From Hydrogenophaga intermedia (GTDB lineage: Bacteria; Pseudomonadota; Gammaproteobacteria; Burkholderiales; Burkholderiaceae_C): a stretch of DNA of 64,000 nt. How positions within the stretch are numbered: position 1 is the stretch's first letter; each line of letters opens with the position of its first letter. The stretch spans positions 1 to 64,000 of the forward strand of contig NZ_CCAE010000024.1 of NCBI RefSeq assembly GCF_000723405.1. Direction: 5' to 3'. The translations under genes and the position numbers were made by a program. Shown here in pieces: positions 46,291-54,925 of this stretch. The notes below the pieces were generated by a model. The model was given only the letters and a program-made list of their open reading frames with translations, did no database searches and was not told where the DNA came from.

Positions 46291-47709
46291 GTGCGACCCT
46301 CCTCGCTCTCCTTCCAGCAGCTGCTGCTGGTCGCCTTCCTGCTCATCGGGGCACTGCTCGGTGGCGCGGCGGTGCGCTCGCTGCTCTCGCTCGAGACCCT
46401 GCTGCAGCAAAGCCGCGAGGGCGCGGAGCAGGCCATCGCCCTGTCCACGGCCGCGCAGTCGCTGTCCGAACGCAGCCTCACCATGGAGCGCGCGGCGCGC
46501 CAGTCGCTGGTGCTGCGCGACAACCAGTTGCGCCAGCGCTTCAGCGAGGCCGCGGAGGACGCTCGCAATATCCTGCAGCGCCTGCAGGACAACGAACTGC
46601 CGCCCGAGTTCGCGCAGAACTGGCGCGAACGGATGCAGGTGGTGGCCGAGCTGCTCGACGGCCCGCCCGAGACCGCGCTGGACCGCGAGCGCGACGTGGC
46701 GCGCGCCTTCCGCGAGCTCGACGGCCACAGCGCCTCCATCGCACAGAAGGTGCAGTCCATCATCGCCGCGCGCAACGCCGCGCTGCAGGCGCGCTTCCAG
46801 CGCAACCAGGACCAGCTCACCCGCATCGTCACCGGCGCCATCCTGCTGGCCGCGGGCATGGCGCTGGGCTTCGGCATCTGGCTGGCCAAACCCTTCAAGC
46901 GGCTGGAGCGCGCCATCGTCTCGCTCGGCGAGAACCGGCTCGACCAGCCGATCGACATCGTCGGTCCGCGCGACGTGCGCCGCGTGGGCCAGCAGCTCGA
47001 CTGGCTGCGTCTGCGCCTGATGGAACTCGACGCCGACAAGGCGCGCTTCCTGCGCCATATCTCGCACGAGCTGAAGACGCCCCTGGCCTCGCTGCGCGAG
47101 GGTGTGTCCGTGCTGGGGGACGGCATCGCCGGCCCGCTTAACCCCGACCAGGCCGAGGTGGTGAACATCCTGCAGCACAACACCCAGGTGCTGCAAACGC
47201 AGATCGAGGCGCTGCTGCGCTTCAACGCCCTGGCCTTCGAAGCGCGCCAGCTCAAGCGCGAGCGCACCGACCTGCGCGCCCTGCTCGACGACCTGGTCGA
47301 GGCCCAGCGCCTGCACTGGCTGGCGCATGGCCTGCGAATCAGCGTCGAGGGAGAGCCGGTCTGGCTGCAGGTCGATCGCGAAAAAATGGCTTCGGCCATC
47401 GGCAATCTTCTGCTCAACGCCATCCGTTTTTCACCGCAAGGTGGCACCATCCGCCTGGTGCTGCTGAGCCTGCCCGGCCGCGTGAGCGTCGACATCGTCG
47501 ACCAGGGGCCCGGCGTGGCCCTGGCGGACCGCGACCGCATCTTCGAGCCCTTTTACCGGGGCGAACGTCAGCCCGAGGGCGCGGTGCGTGGCACCGGCAT
47601 CGGCCTGTCCATCGTCCATGAATACATCGTCGCCCACGGTGGCCGCGTCGAGTTGCTCGCCGGCTCCCCGGGCGCCCACTTCCGCATCGAGCTGCCCCAT
47701 GCCACATGA
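46291..47709 (+). CDS. glrK: GlrK/QseE-like sensor histidine kinase
   Basis: A 472-residue kinase. TM1 at about 9-30 and TM2 at about 178-198 bracket a helical, probably periplasmic sensor. HAMP spans about 198-250. HisKA has the phospho-acceptor His259 (FLRHISHELKTPL), and the HATPase domain includes NLLLNAIRFSP, DQGPGVA, FEPFYRG and GTGIGLSI. GTG start with AAGGGAG upstream. Order kinase-lipoprotein-sigma-54 regulator is identical to glrK-qseG-glrR of enterics, where the system controls small RNAs GlmY/GlmZ by cell-envelope cues. Confidence 0.83.
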   Translation: MRPSSLSFQQLLLVAFLLIGALLGGAAVRSLLSLETLLQQSREGAEQAIALSTAAQSLSERSLTMERAARQSLVLRDNQLRQRFSEAAEDARNILQRLQDNELPPEFAQNWRERMQVVAELLDGPPETALDRERDVARAFRELDGHSASIAQKVQSIIAARNAALQARFQRNQDQLTRIVTGAILLAAGMALGFGIWLAKPFKRLERAIVSLGENRLDQPIDIVGPRDVRRVGQQLDWLRLRLMELDADKARFLRHISHELKTPLASLREGVSVLGDGIAGPLNPDQAEVVNILQHNTQVLQTQIEALLRFNALAFEARQLKRERTDLRALLDDLVEAQRLHWLAHGLRISVEGEPVWLQVDREKMASAIGNLLLNAIRFSPQGGTIRLVLLSLPGRVSVDIVDQGPGVALADRDRIFEPFYRGERQPEGAVRGTGIGLSIVHEYIVAHGGRVELLAGSPGAHFRIELPHAT

Positions 47710-48394
47710 CTCCGCGCGCCCCACGGCGCCTGCCCGCTTCGACCAGACCCATGTCCGGGTCGGGCTCTGGCTGGCCACCTGCGCCCTGAGCGCGTGCGCC
47801 ACCACGCCCCTGCCGCCTGCACCGGCCAGCGCGCCCCCGGCCCCCGTGAGCGCGGCGACGCCCCGGCCACCGCAGGCACCGACACCTGCGCCCGTGGCCG
47901 CGCCCCCTGCCACCCAAGTGGCCACCTCACTGGTGCAAGCCGCACCGGCCAGTGCGCCCGAAGGCGAGGCCGCCGCGCAACTGCTGCGCTACGCCGACCG
48001 GGTACGCGGGCTCACACCCGCCGAACTGAGCCTGGAGATCGCCGCCCTGGGCGACCCGGGCGGCGTCCCCGAGCGGCAGTTGCAGCTCTCGCTCGCGCTG
48101 ATGCACCTGAACCAGCCGGTGGAGACGGCCCGCGCGCTAGGCCTGGCCCAACGCGTGGCGAACAGCCCGGCGCCCGAGGCCGCGCCGCTCAAGCCGCTGG
48201 CGCGCCTGCTCGTGCAGCGCTTCATGGAGCAGCGCAAGCTCGAGGAAGCCATGGACAAGCAGGCCGCGCAATTGCGCGAGCACCAGCGCCGCATCGACCA
48301 GCTCAACGAACGCCTGGAGGCCATGCGCGCCATCGAACGCAGCATCAACAACCGCGCGCCAGCGCCCGCCGCGCCCGCGCCGCGCGCACCGTGA
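47699..48394 (+). CDS. QseG-like outer-membrane lipoprotein
   Basis: A 231-residue predicted lipoprotein: a polar N-region of about 20 residues, then GLWLATCALSAC, in which Cys33 ends a LSAC lipobox. An Ala/Pro-rich spacer (about 35-80) follows, then a helical domain with LQLSLALMHLNQPVETARAL and a C-terminal coiled coil (KLEEAMDKQAAQLREHQRRIDQLNERLEAM). Size and position between kinase and regulator genes match QseG. It overlaps the kinase gene by 11 bases. Probably modulates kinase sensing. Sequence similarity to enteric QseG is not evident by eye beyond these features. Confidence 0.65.
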   Translation: MPHDSARPTAPARFDQTHVRVGLWLATCALSACATTPLPPAPASAPPAPVSAATPRPPQAPTPAPVAAPPATQVATSLVQAAPASAPEGEAAAQLLRYADRVRGLTPAELSLEIAALGDPGGVPERQLQLSLALMHLNQPVETARALGLAQRVANSPAPEAAPLKPLARLLVQRFMEQRKLEEAMDKQAAQLREHQRRIDQLNERLEAMRAIERSINNRAPAPAAPAPRAP

Positions 48395-48407
48395 CCGGGA
48401 GGCCGGC

Positions 48408-49817
48408 ATGAGCGAACACCCGCACCACCGCGCCCGCATCCTCGTCGTCGACGACGACCCGGACATGCTGCGCCTGCTGTCCATGCGTCTGGGCTCGGCG
48501 GGCTACCAGGTCACGGCCGTGGGCTCGGCCGAGGCCGCGCTGGCCCAGCTCGAGATCGAGCGCCCCCAGCTCGTGCTGTCCGACGTGCGCCTGCCCGGGC
48601 GCGACGGCCTGGCCCTGTTCGCCGAGGTGCGCGCGCGCCATCCCTCGCTGCCGGTCATCCTGCTCACCGCGCACGGCACCATCCCCGACGCCGTGGACGC
48701 CACCGCGCGCGGCGTGTTCGGCTACCTCACCAAGCCCTACGAAGCCAAGGAACTGCTCGACAAGATCGCCCAGGCCCTGGCCCTGAGCACGCCGGCCGGC
48801 CCCTCGCGGCGCGCCGACGAAGCCTGGCGCCGCGACATCGTCAGCCGCTCCAACCGAATGGACGACCTGCTGGCCGAGGCGCGCATGGTCGCGCAGAGCG
48901 ACGCCAGCGTGCTGCTGCGCGGCGATTCGGGCACCGGCAAGGAGATGCTGGCGCACGCCATCCACAAGGCCAGCGCGCGCGCCGGCAAGCCCTTCGTGGC
49001 CGTCAACTGCGGCGCCATCCCCGAGGCCCTGCTCGAATCCGAACTGTTCGGCCACATGAAGGGCGCCTTCACCGACGCCGTGGCCAACCACAAGGGCCTG
49101 TTCCAGGCAGCCGACGGCGGCACCCTGCTGCTCGATGAGATCGGCGACATGCCGCCGGCGCTGCAGGTCAAGCTGCTGCGCGTGCTGCAGGAACGCGCGG
49201 TGCGGCCGCTGGGCTCCAGCCAGTCGGTGCCGGTGGACGTGCGCATCGTCTCGGCCACCCACCGCGACCTGGAAGCCGCCATGGCCGAGGGCCAGTTCCG
49301 CGAGGACCTGTACTACCGCCTCAACGTCGTCACGCTCACCCTGCCCACGCTGGCCGAGCGGCGCGAGGACATCCCCCTGCTGGCGAACCACTTCCTGGCC
49401 AAGCTGGCGGCCAAGTACGGCAAGCGCAGCTCGGGCTTCGCGCCCGAGGCGCTCAAGGCCCTGACCATGGCCACCTGGCCCGGCAACGTGCGCCAGCTCT
49501 ACAACGTGGTGGAGCAGGTCTGCGCCCTGTCCACCACGCCGCTGGTGCCGCTGGCTCTGGTGCAGCGCGCGCTGCGCACCCCATCGGTGGAGGTGCTCAG
49601 CTTCACCGAGGCCCGGCAGCGCTTCGAGCGCGACTACCTCGTCGACCTGCTCAAGATGACCGACGGCAACGTGGCAGACGCCGCCCGCCTGGCCCAGCGC
49701 AACCGCACCGAGTTCTACCGCCTGCTGCAGAAGCACGCGCTCACCCCTGGCCTGTTCAAGAGCGACGGATCGGGCGCCCCCGACAGCGGCGAAGACGAGG
49801 CTGTCGCCGATACCTGA
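48408..49817 (+). CDS. glrR: GlrR/QseF-like sigma-54-dependent response regulator
   Basis: A 469-residue NtrC-family activator. The receiver has Asp59 (LVLSDVRLPGRDG) and KP in YLTKPYEAKEL. The AAA+ domain has Walker A GDSGTGKE, the sigma-54 contact loop GAFTDA (conserved Thr kept), DEIGDMPPALQ and the arginine finger region REDLYYRLNV. The C-terminal Fis-type HTH is DGNVADAARLAQRNRTEFYRLL. The gene's 3' end and the following intergenic region carry TGTC-N10-GACA-type boxes and a sigma-54 promoter driving opgGH. Confidence 0.88.
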   Translation: MSEHPHHRARILVVDDDPDMLRLLSMRLGSAGYQVTAVGSAEAALAQLEIERPQLVLSDVRLPGRDGLALFAEVRARHPSLPVILLTAHGTIPDAVDATARGVFGYLTKPYEAKELLDKIAQALALSTPAGPSRRADEAWRRDIVSRSNRMDDLLAEARMVAQSDASVLLRGDSGTGKEMLAHAIHKASARAGKPFVAVNCGAIPEALLESELFGHMKGAFTDAVANHKGLFQAADGGTLLLDEIGDMPPALQVKLLRVLQERAVRPLGSSQSVPVDVRIVSATHRDLEAAMAEGQFREDLYYRLNVVTLTLPTLAERREDIPLLANHFLAKLAAKYGKRSSGFAPEALKALTMATWPGNVRQLYNVVEQVCALSTTPLVPLALVQRALRTPSVEVLSFTEARQRFERDYLVDLLKMTDGNVADAARLAQRNRTEFYRLLQKHALTPGLFKSDGSGAPDSGEDEAVADT

Positions 49818-49819
49818 CA
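49802..49819. promoter_or_regulatory. GlrR-type box TGTC-N10-GACA (exact)
   Basis: TGTCGCCGATACCTGACA at the 3' end of glrR matches exactly the TGTC-N10-GACA motif described for GlrR (YfhA) binding. It is about 160 bases upstream of the sigma-54 promoter, a normal enhancer distance. Confidence 0.55.
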
Positions 49820-49868
49820 GCCAAAACTCTTTGATTTCATTGGGGATTTTTCAGACCACCCCAGCATC

Positions 49869-49886
49869 CGTCGCTGATCGACGACA
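49869..49886. promoter_or_regulatory. Second GlrR-type box (one mismatch)
   Basis: CGTCGCTGATCGACGACA differs from TGTC-N10-GACA by one base. It lies 67 bases from the first box and about 95 bases upstream of the -24 element. Confidence 0.45.
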
Positions 49887-49980
49887 AATTCAAGGGTTTA
49901 CCCGCAGTTCGACGGCCTCTTCCGCCGAAATGCCGACTTCGGCGAAGCCAAGTCCTTGATCTGAAAGCACTTTTCAGCTT

Positions 49981-49995
49981 TGGCACAGGGCTTGC
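49981..49995 (+). promoter_or_regulatory. Sigma-54 promoter of opgGH
   Basis: TGGCAC-AGGGC-TTGC is an exact match to the -24/-12 consensus (GG and GC ten bases apart). The predicted start of transcription is about 50006-50007, immediately before the opgG ATG at 50008. Confidence 0.8.
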
Positions 49996-50007
49996 CCTTG
50001 AGAGGGC

Positions 50008-51567
50008 ATGCCTTTGGTTTTTCCCCTCCCCCTGCGTGCCACGGCCTGGCGCCTGAGCGGCCTGCTGGCCGCGCTGGCGCTGGTGTCTTCCCCGGCCCGG
50101 GCCTTCAGTTGGGAGCAGCTCACCCACCTCGCCCAGACCCGCGCCGCCGAGCCCTGGCGCGAAAGCGGCGACAAGCTGCCCCCGGCCCTGGCGAACATCA
50201 CCTACGACCAGCTGCGCGACATCCGCTTCCGCACCGAGCGCTCCACCTGGCGTGACCTGAACCTACCTTTCGAGGCGCAGTACTTCCACCTCGGCCTGTA
50301 CCAGACGCAGCCCGTGCGCATTCACGAGGTCGCGCCCGATGGCCAGGTGCGAAGTCTCTCCTACCGCGCCGAGGACTTCCACTTCGGCAAGAACAGCTTC
50401 GACACCAGCGGCTGGGGCGACCTCGGCCATGCGGGTTTTCGCCTGCACTACCCGCTCAACAACATCGCCTACAAGGACGAGCTGGCCGTCTTCCTCGGTG
50501 CCAGCTACTTCCGTGCCCTGGGCGCGCAGCAGGGCTACGGCCTGTCGGCGCGCGGCCTGGCCATCGACACCGTGGGCGGCAAGGGCGAGGAATTCCCGCG
50601 CTTCAGCGAGTTCTGGCTGCGCCGCCCCACCGCCGACGCGCGTGAGCTCACGGTCATGGCCCTGCTCGAATCGCAGCGCGTCACGGGCGCCTACGAGTTC
50701 GTCATCCGCCCCGGCTTCACCACCACCATGAGCGTGCGCCTGCGCCTGTTCGCGCGCGAGGGCGCCGGGCCGGTGGCCACCCTGGGCATCGCACCGCTCA
50801 CCAGCATGTTCCTGTCGGGCGAGAACCAGCCCCTGCCCGGCGACTTCCGCCCCGAGGTGCACGACTCCGACGGCCTGATGCTCGTCACCGGCGAAGGCGA
50901 GTGGATGTGGCGCCCGCTGCAGCGGCCCAAGTCCATCGCGGTGAGCTCCTTCACCACCACCAACCCGCGCGGCTTCGGCCTCATGCAGCGCGATCGGCGC
51001 TTCGCCAGCTACGAAGACGTCGAGGCCCGCTACGAACGCCGCCCCAGCGCCTGGGTGCAGCCCCAGGGCGACTGGGGCGCCGGCCGAGTGGAACTGGTCC
51101 AGTTGCCCACGCCCGACGAGACGCACGACAACATCGTCGCCTACTGGGTGCCGACGCAGCCGCTGTTGCCCGGCCAGCCGCTGGAACTGCGCTATGACCT
51201 CGCCTGGCAGGGCGACGAGCAGCAGCGCCCGCCCTCGAGCTGGGTGACGCAGAGCCGCCGTGGCTACGGCTACACCAAGCTCAGCGCCGCCGAACAGGCC
51301 GCCCAGCCCAAGTTCGTGCTCGACTTCGCCGGCCCTGCACTGGACGCGCTGCCCGCTGGCGCCACCGTCGAACCCAAGGTCAGCACCAACGCCAACGGCC
51401 GCGTGCTCGAAGCCGTCGCCTACCCCAACCCGGCCACGCGCACCTGGCGCCTGAGCCTGCGCGTCGAGCGCATCGACCCGACCCAACCGGTCGAGCTGCG
51501 CGCCTTCCTCCAACACCAGCAACACACCGTGAGCGAAACATGGACGCAACTTCTACTGCCCGAATGA
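50008..51567 (+). CDS. opgG: Glucan biosynthesis protein OpgG (MdoG)
   Basis: A 519-residue periplasmic protein for synthesis of osmoregulated periplasmic glucans. A signal peptide covers about 1-32 (LSGLLAALALVSSPARA). The mature protein contains YDQLRDIRFR, FEAQYFHLGLYQTQPVRIHEV, a GASYFRALGAQQGYGLSARGLAIDT segment and, later, PLTSMFLSGENQ and DFRPEVHDSDGL, all typical of MdoG. The start lies at the predicted sigma-54 transcription start, so the message may be nearly leaderless. Cotranscribed with opgH, which it overlaps. Confidence 0.95.
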   Translation: MPLVFPLPLRATAWRLSGLLAALALVSSPARAFSWEQLTHLAQTRAAEPWRESGDKLPPALANITYDQLRDIRFRTERSTWRDLNLPFEAQYFHLGLYQTQPVRIHEVAPDGQVRSLSYRAEDFHFGKNSFDTSGWGDLGHAGFRLHYPLNNIAYKDELAVFLGASYFRALGAQQGYGLSARGLAIDTVGGKGEEFPRFSEFWLRRPTADARELTVMALLESQRVTGAYEFVIRPGFTTTMSVRLRLFAREGAGPVATLGIAPLTSMFLSGENQPLPGDFRPEVHDSDGLMLVTGEGEWMWRPLQRPKSIAVSSFTTTNPRGFGLMQRDRRFASYEDVEARYERRPSAWVQPQGDWGAGRVELVQLPTPDETHDNIVAYWVPTQPLLPGQPLELRYDLAWQGDEQQRPPSSWVTQSRRGYGYTKLSAAEQAAQPKFVLDFAGPALDALPAGATVEPKVSTNANGRVLEAVAYPNPATRTWRLSLRVERIDPTQPVELRAFLQHQQHTVSETWTQLLLPE

Positions 51568-53516
51568 AGCCCCGCAGCCTGCTGCGGGAAGAGCGTCACC
51601 CGAACGCGGTGACCGCCCCTCCCATCAACCGTGGGTCCATGACGCCGCGCCCCTGGCGCGGCTTCTGGAACAGCATCGGCACCGCCCTGCTGAGCACGGC
51701 CAGCGGCTTGCTGCCGCCGTATGGCCAGCGCCCGGCGCAGGCCGGCGAGCCGATGGAGCCCTGGCAGAACGCGGCCAACTGGCGCCGTGCGATCTTCGTC
51801 GCGCTCACCCTGGCCTGGACGCTGATGGCCGGCCTCATGTTCTGGGAACTGCAGCCTGAAGGTGGCAATGGCCTGCTGCGCGTGGCCCAGCTCACGCTGT
51901 TCGTGGTGCTCTCGGCCTGGGTGCTCACCGGCTTCGTCACCGCGCTCATGGGCTTCTGGGTTTCGCTCTTCGGCGACCGGCACACGCTGCGCGCCGCCGA
52001 GGTGCGCGACCACGTGATGAACCCGGAGGCGCGCACCGCCATCATCATGCCCATCTGCAACGAGGACGTCGCCACCGTCTTCGCCGGTCTGCGCGCCACC
52101 TGCGAATCGCTCGCCGCCACCGGCGAGTCGAAGGTCTTCGACGTCTTCGTGCTGTCCGACAGCTACGACCCCGAGATCCAGCGCGCCGAGCGCGACGCCT
52201 GGGAAAACCTGCGCAGCGAACTCGCCACCAGCGGCCTGCCCGCCATCGAGGTGTACTACCGCCTGCGCACGCGCCGCAGCCATCGCAAAGCCGGCAACGT
52301 GGCCGACTTCTGCCGCCGCTGGGGCAAGGACTACCGCTACATGGTCGTGCTCGACGCCGACAGCGTCATGAGCGGCCGCTGCCTGGCCGACATGGTCAAG
52401 CTGATGGAGGCGCACCCGCGCGCCGGCATCATCCAGACCGCGACCCAGGCCGTGGGCCACGCCACCCTGCACGCGCGCTCGCAGCAGTTCGCCTCGCGCG
52501 TCACCGGCCGCCTGTTCACGCTGGGCATGCAGTTCTGGCAGCTCGGCGAATCGCACTACTGGGGCCACAACGCCATCATCCGCCTCGAGCCCTTCATGAA
52601 GCACTGCGCGCTCGCGCCCATCAAGGGCACGGGCGGCATGTCCGGCGGCATCATGTCGCACGACTTCGTCGAAGCCGCGCTGATGCGCCGCGCCGGCTAC
52701 CAGGTGTGGCTGGTCTCCGACCTGCAGGGCAGCTACGAGCAACAACCGCCCGACCTGCTGAGCGAACTGCAGCGCGACCGCCGCTGGTGCCAGGGCAACC
52801 TGCAGAACGCGCGCCTGATGGCCGAGCCCGGCATCCACCGCGTGCATCGCAGCATGTTCGCCATCGGCGCCATGTCCTACTTGTCGGCGCCGCTGTGGCT
52901 GGGCTTCCTCACCATCGGCACTGCCCTGTGGGTGGCCGACAGCACCCTGCTGCCGAGCTGGCACGCCCTGCCCGCCGAACTGCGCGGCCTGTGGATCTGG
53001 ACCCTGTGCCTGCTGTTCATGCCGCGCATCCTGGGCCTGATCGCGGTGTTCCTCAAGCGCGAGCAGCGCCAGTTCGGTGGCACGGGCACGTTGATGCTCA
53101 GCGCCGTGGCCGAGACCGTGCTGGCCGTGCTGCAGGCGCCCATCCGCATGCTGGCGCACTCGCTGTTCGTGCTGGTCGCGCTCACCGGCTTGAAGCTGGA
53201 GTGGAAGTCGCCCCCGAGAGAAGCCAATGGTGTGAGCTGGCGCGACGCGGCCCAGCGCCTGGCACCCATGACCATCGTCATCGCCCTCATGGGCCTGGGC
53301 GTGGCGCTGCTCAACGCCGCCGCCCTGCTGTGGCTGGCGCCCGTGGCCCTGCCGCTGCTGCTGGCCATTCCGCTCACCGTGGCCACCAGCCATGTGGACC
53401 TGGGCCAGTGGATGCGCTCGCGCGGCGTGCTGCTGATTCCTGAAGAGTCGTGGTCGCCGGCCGTGCTGCGACGGGCGTGGAAACACGCGAGCCGGCTGGC
53501 CTTGAAGGCGGCCTGA
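51540..53516 (+). CDS. opgH: Glucan biosynthesis glucosyltransferase OpgH (MdoH)
   Basis: A 658-residue inner-membrane family 2 glycosyltransferase that polymerises the beta-1,2 glucan backbone from UDP-glucose. TM segments at about 85-105 and 115-140 precede the catalytic domain with IIMPICNEDV, VFVLSDSYDPE, HRKAGNVADF, VVLDADSVMSG and the product-site RDRRWCQGNLQN (QxxRW-like). Four to six TM segments follow. The ATG at 51540 overlaps opgG by 28 bases; an ATG at 51564 would give the ATGA overlap common in this genome and a 650-residue protein. Confidence 0.95.
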   Translation: MDATSTARMKPRSLLREERHPNAVTAPPINRGSMTPRPWRGFWNSIGTALLSTASGLLPPYGQRPAQAGEPMEPWQNAANWRRAIFVALTLAWTLMAGLMFWELQPEGGNGLLRVAQLTLFVVLSAWVLTGFVTALMGFWVSLFGDRHTLRAAEVRDHVMNPEARTAIIMPICNEDVATVFAGLRATCESLAATGESKVFDVFVLSDSYDPEIQRAERDAWENLRSELATSGLPAIEVYYRLRTRRSHRKAGNVADFCRRWGKDYRYMVVLDADSVMSGRCLADMVKLMEAHPRAGIIQTATQAVGHATLHARSQQFASRVTGRLFTLGMQFWQLGESHYWGHNAIIRLEPFMKHCALAPIKGTGGMSGGIMSHDFVEAALMRRAGYQVWLVSDLQGSYEQQPPDLLSELQRDRRWCQGNLQNARLMAEPGIHRVHRSMFAIGAMSYLSAPLWLGFLTIGTALWVADSTLLPSWHALPAELRGLWIWTLCLLFMPRILGLIAVFLKREQRQFGGTGTLMLSAVAETVLAVLQAPIRMLAHSLFVLVALTGLKLEWKSPPREANGVSWRDAAQRLAPMTIVIALMGLGVALLNAAALLWLAPVALPLLLAIPLTVATSHVDLGQWMRSRGVLLIPEESWSPAVLRRAWKHASRLALKAA

Positions 53517-53523
53517 CCCGCCC

Positions 53524-53568
53524 GCCTGATCGGTCTGATCCGCCCGCCGCCGGGGCGACCGATCAGGC
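53524..53568. terminator. Long inverted repeat between opgH and fdhD
   Basis: A perfect 12-bp inverted repeat (GCCTGATCGGTC / GACCGATCAGGC) with a 21-base GC-rich loop between convergent genes. It covers the fdhD stop codon. There is no T-run, so termination is inferred from position and symmetry. Confidence 0.5.
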
Positions 53569-54420
53569 CCGGGCCGCCTGCGGCACCGCCGCCGGCACCG
53601 CGTCGTACACCAGGCGCTCGGGGTTGGCGTAGCACAGGAAGTGCTTGTTGGTGGCGCGACCCACCGCGCACAGGCCCACGCGCCGCGCCACCTGCAGGCC
53701 CATCTGCGTGATGCCGCTGCGTGAGATGACGCCCGCCACGCCCATCTGGGCGCTCTTGATGACCATCTCGCTGGTCAGGCGGCCGGTGGTGTAGAACACC
53801 TTGTCCAGCATGCCGCCCGTGTCGCGTGGGCTGTCTTGTTGGAGCGCGAGCCAACCCGCGATCGTGTCCACCGCGTTGTGGCGGCCCACGTCCTCCACGA
53901 ACAGCGCGAGTTCGGTGCCGCGGAACAGCGCGCAGGCGTGCACCGACCCGGCCGACTTGTAGGTGCTCTCCTTGACCCGGATCGCGTCCACGATGGCGTA
54001 GACCTGCGACTGACGCAGCACGCCCTCGGGCAGGGCGATGCGGTCCAGGTCGTCCATGAGCCCACCGAACACGCTGCCCTGCCCACAGCCCGTGGTGACG
54101 ACGCGTTTGGCCGTGCGCTCCTCGATGCGGTCGATGCCGTGGCGCGTCTTCACGCTCGCGGCGTTCACGTCCCAATCGACGGTGATGGACTCGATGTCCT
54201 CCACCGAGGCGATGAGCCGCTGGTTGAGCAGGTAGCCCAGCACCAGCCACTCGGGCTGCGCGCCCAGCGTCATCAGCGTCACCAGCTCGCGCTTGTCCAC
54301 GTAGATCGTCAGGTCGCGCTCGGCCGGGATGTGGATGGCCCGGCGCTGGCCGAACTCGTCCACGGCGTCGATGGATTCGGTCAGCGGGGCACGGGCCTCG
54401 GTCAGTTGGGGCAGGCGCAT
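53563..54420 (-). CDS. fdhD: Formate dehydrogenase accessory sulfurtransferase FdhD
   Basis: A 285-residue FdhD. It passes sulfur from a cysteine desulfurase to the molybdenum cofactor before insertion into formate dehydrogenase. LVTLMTLGAQPEWLVLGYLLNQRLI, the RHNAVDTIAGWL segment, FYTTGRLTSEMVIKSAQMGV and ISRSG are family landmarks. Only a single cysteine (Cys112, TTGCGQGS) is present where E. coli has a Cys-x-x-Cys. ATG 54418-54420 is chosen because an upstream ATG at 54453 lies in the T-tract of a terminator. It follows the fdh cluster but is transcribed separately. Confidence 0.92.
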   Translation of the reverse strand: MRLPQLTEARAPLTESIDAVDEFGQRRAIHIPAERDLTIYVDKRELVTLMTLGAQPEWLVLGYLLNQRLIASVEDIESITVDWDVNAASVKTRHGIDRIEERTAKRVVTTGCGQGSVFGGLMDDLDRIALPEGVLRQSQVYAIVDAIRVKESTYKSAGSVHACALFRGTELALFVEDVGRHNAVDTIAGWLALQQDSPRDTGGMLDKVFYTTGRLTSEMVIKSAQMGVAGVISRSGITQMGLQVARRVGLCAVGRATNKHFLCYANPERLVYDAVPAAVPQAARA

Positions 54421-54441
54421 GGGGGCGAGACTACTAAAGAA

Positions 54442-54470
54442 AAAGGCCGGCACCCGGGGGTGCGGCCTTT
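54442..54470 (-). terminator. Intrinsic terminator closing the fdh operon
   Basis: A stem of seven A/G/C pairs plus six more after a one-base bulge (AAAGGCC...GGCCTTT around GCACCC/GGGTGC), followed on the minus strand by TTTTTCTTT. It separates the structural fdh genes from fdhD. Confidence 0.85.
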
Positions 54471-54519
54471 GGCGCTGCCCCGCGCGGGGGCATCGGGTGC
54501 TGCGGACGCGGGCCCGCCC

Positions 54520-54903
54520 TCAGGGCTTCTTGGGCGTCGGCGCGCCCGCCGGGGCCTGGCTGCTCGGCGGCTTGGTGGCCGTTTCGGGCGGCGAATGCGC
54601 GCCCGCCGCTTCGGCCGGCTTGGGCGGCGTGTAGGCGAACGCGCCGGGGTCGGTGCAGGCCGGCGCGCCGGCGGTGGGCTGCTTGCCCGCGCCCGCCGTG
54701 GTCTTGAAGTGGTTGGCCGCCGCCTTGTCCATGGCCTTGCACAGCTTGTAGGCCTCGACCTTGGTGTTGTAGGCGGCGCGCGCCTTGGCCTCGTCGGCCT
54801 TGGCGGCTGCTTCCGGCGTGGGCGGCGGCGGTGCGGGCAGTTTGGCCTGGGCCAGGGCGGCTGCGGCCAGCAGGCCCACGGCGATGGCGGTCTTGCGGAT
54901 CAT
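54520..54903 (-). CDS. Small exported Ala/Pro/Lys-rich protein of the fdh cluster
   Basis: A 127-residue protein. A signal peptide covers about 1-20 (KTAIAVGLLAAAALAQA-KLP). The mature part is a charged helix (EAAAKADEAKARAAYNTKVEAYKLCKAMDKAAANHF) with two cysteines at about residues 55 and 83, then a Pro/Ala/Thr tail ending PTPKKP. No known domain. It lies 22 bases after the cytochrome b gene and just before the operon terminator, so it is probably part of the formate dehydrogenase unit. Function unknown. Confidence 0.75.
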   Translation of the reverse strand: MIRKTAIAVGLLAAAALAQAKLPAPPPPTPEAAAKADEAKARAAYNTKVEAYKLCKAMDKAAANHFKTTAGAGKQPTAGAPACTDPGAFAYTPPKPAEAAGAHSPPETATKPPSSQAPAGAPTPKKP

Positions 54904-54925
54904 GTCGTCGGTCTCCTGATGGGGC

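Noticed and set aside
54421-54453. Longer FdhD start (MPAFFFSSLAP...)
   Set aside because: This start lies in the T-tract of the upstream intrinsic terminator; ATG 54420 gives the conserved N-terminus.
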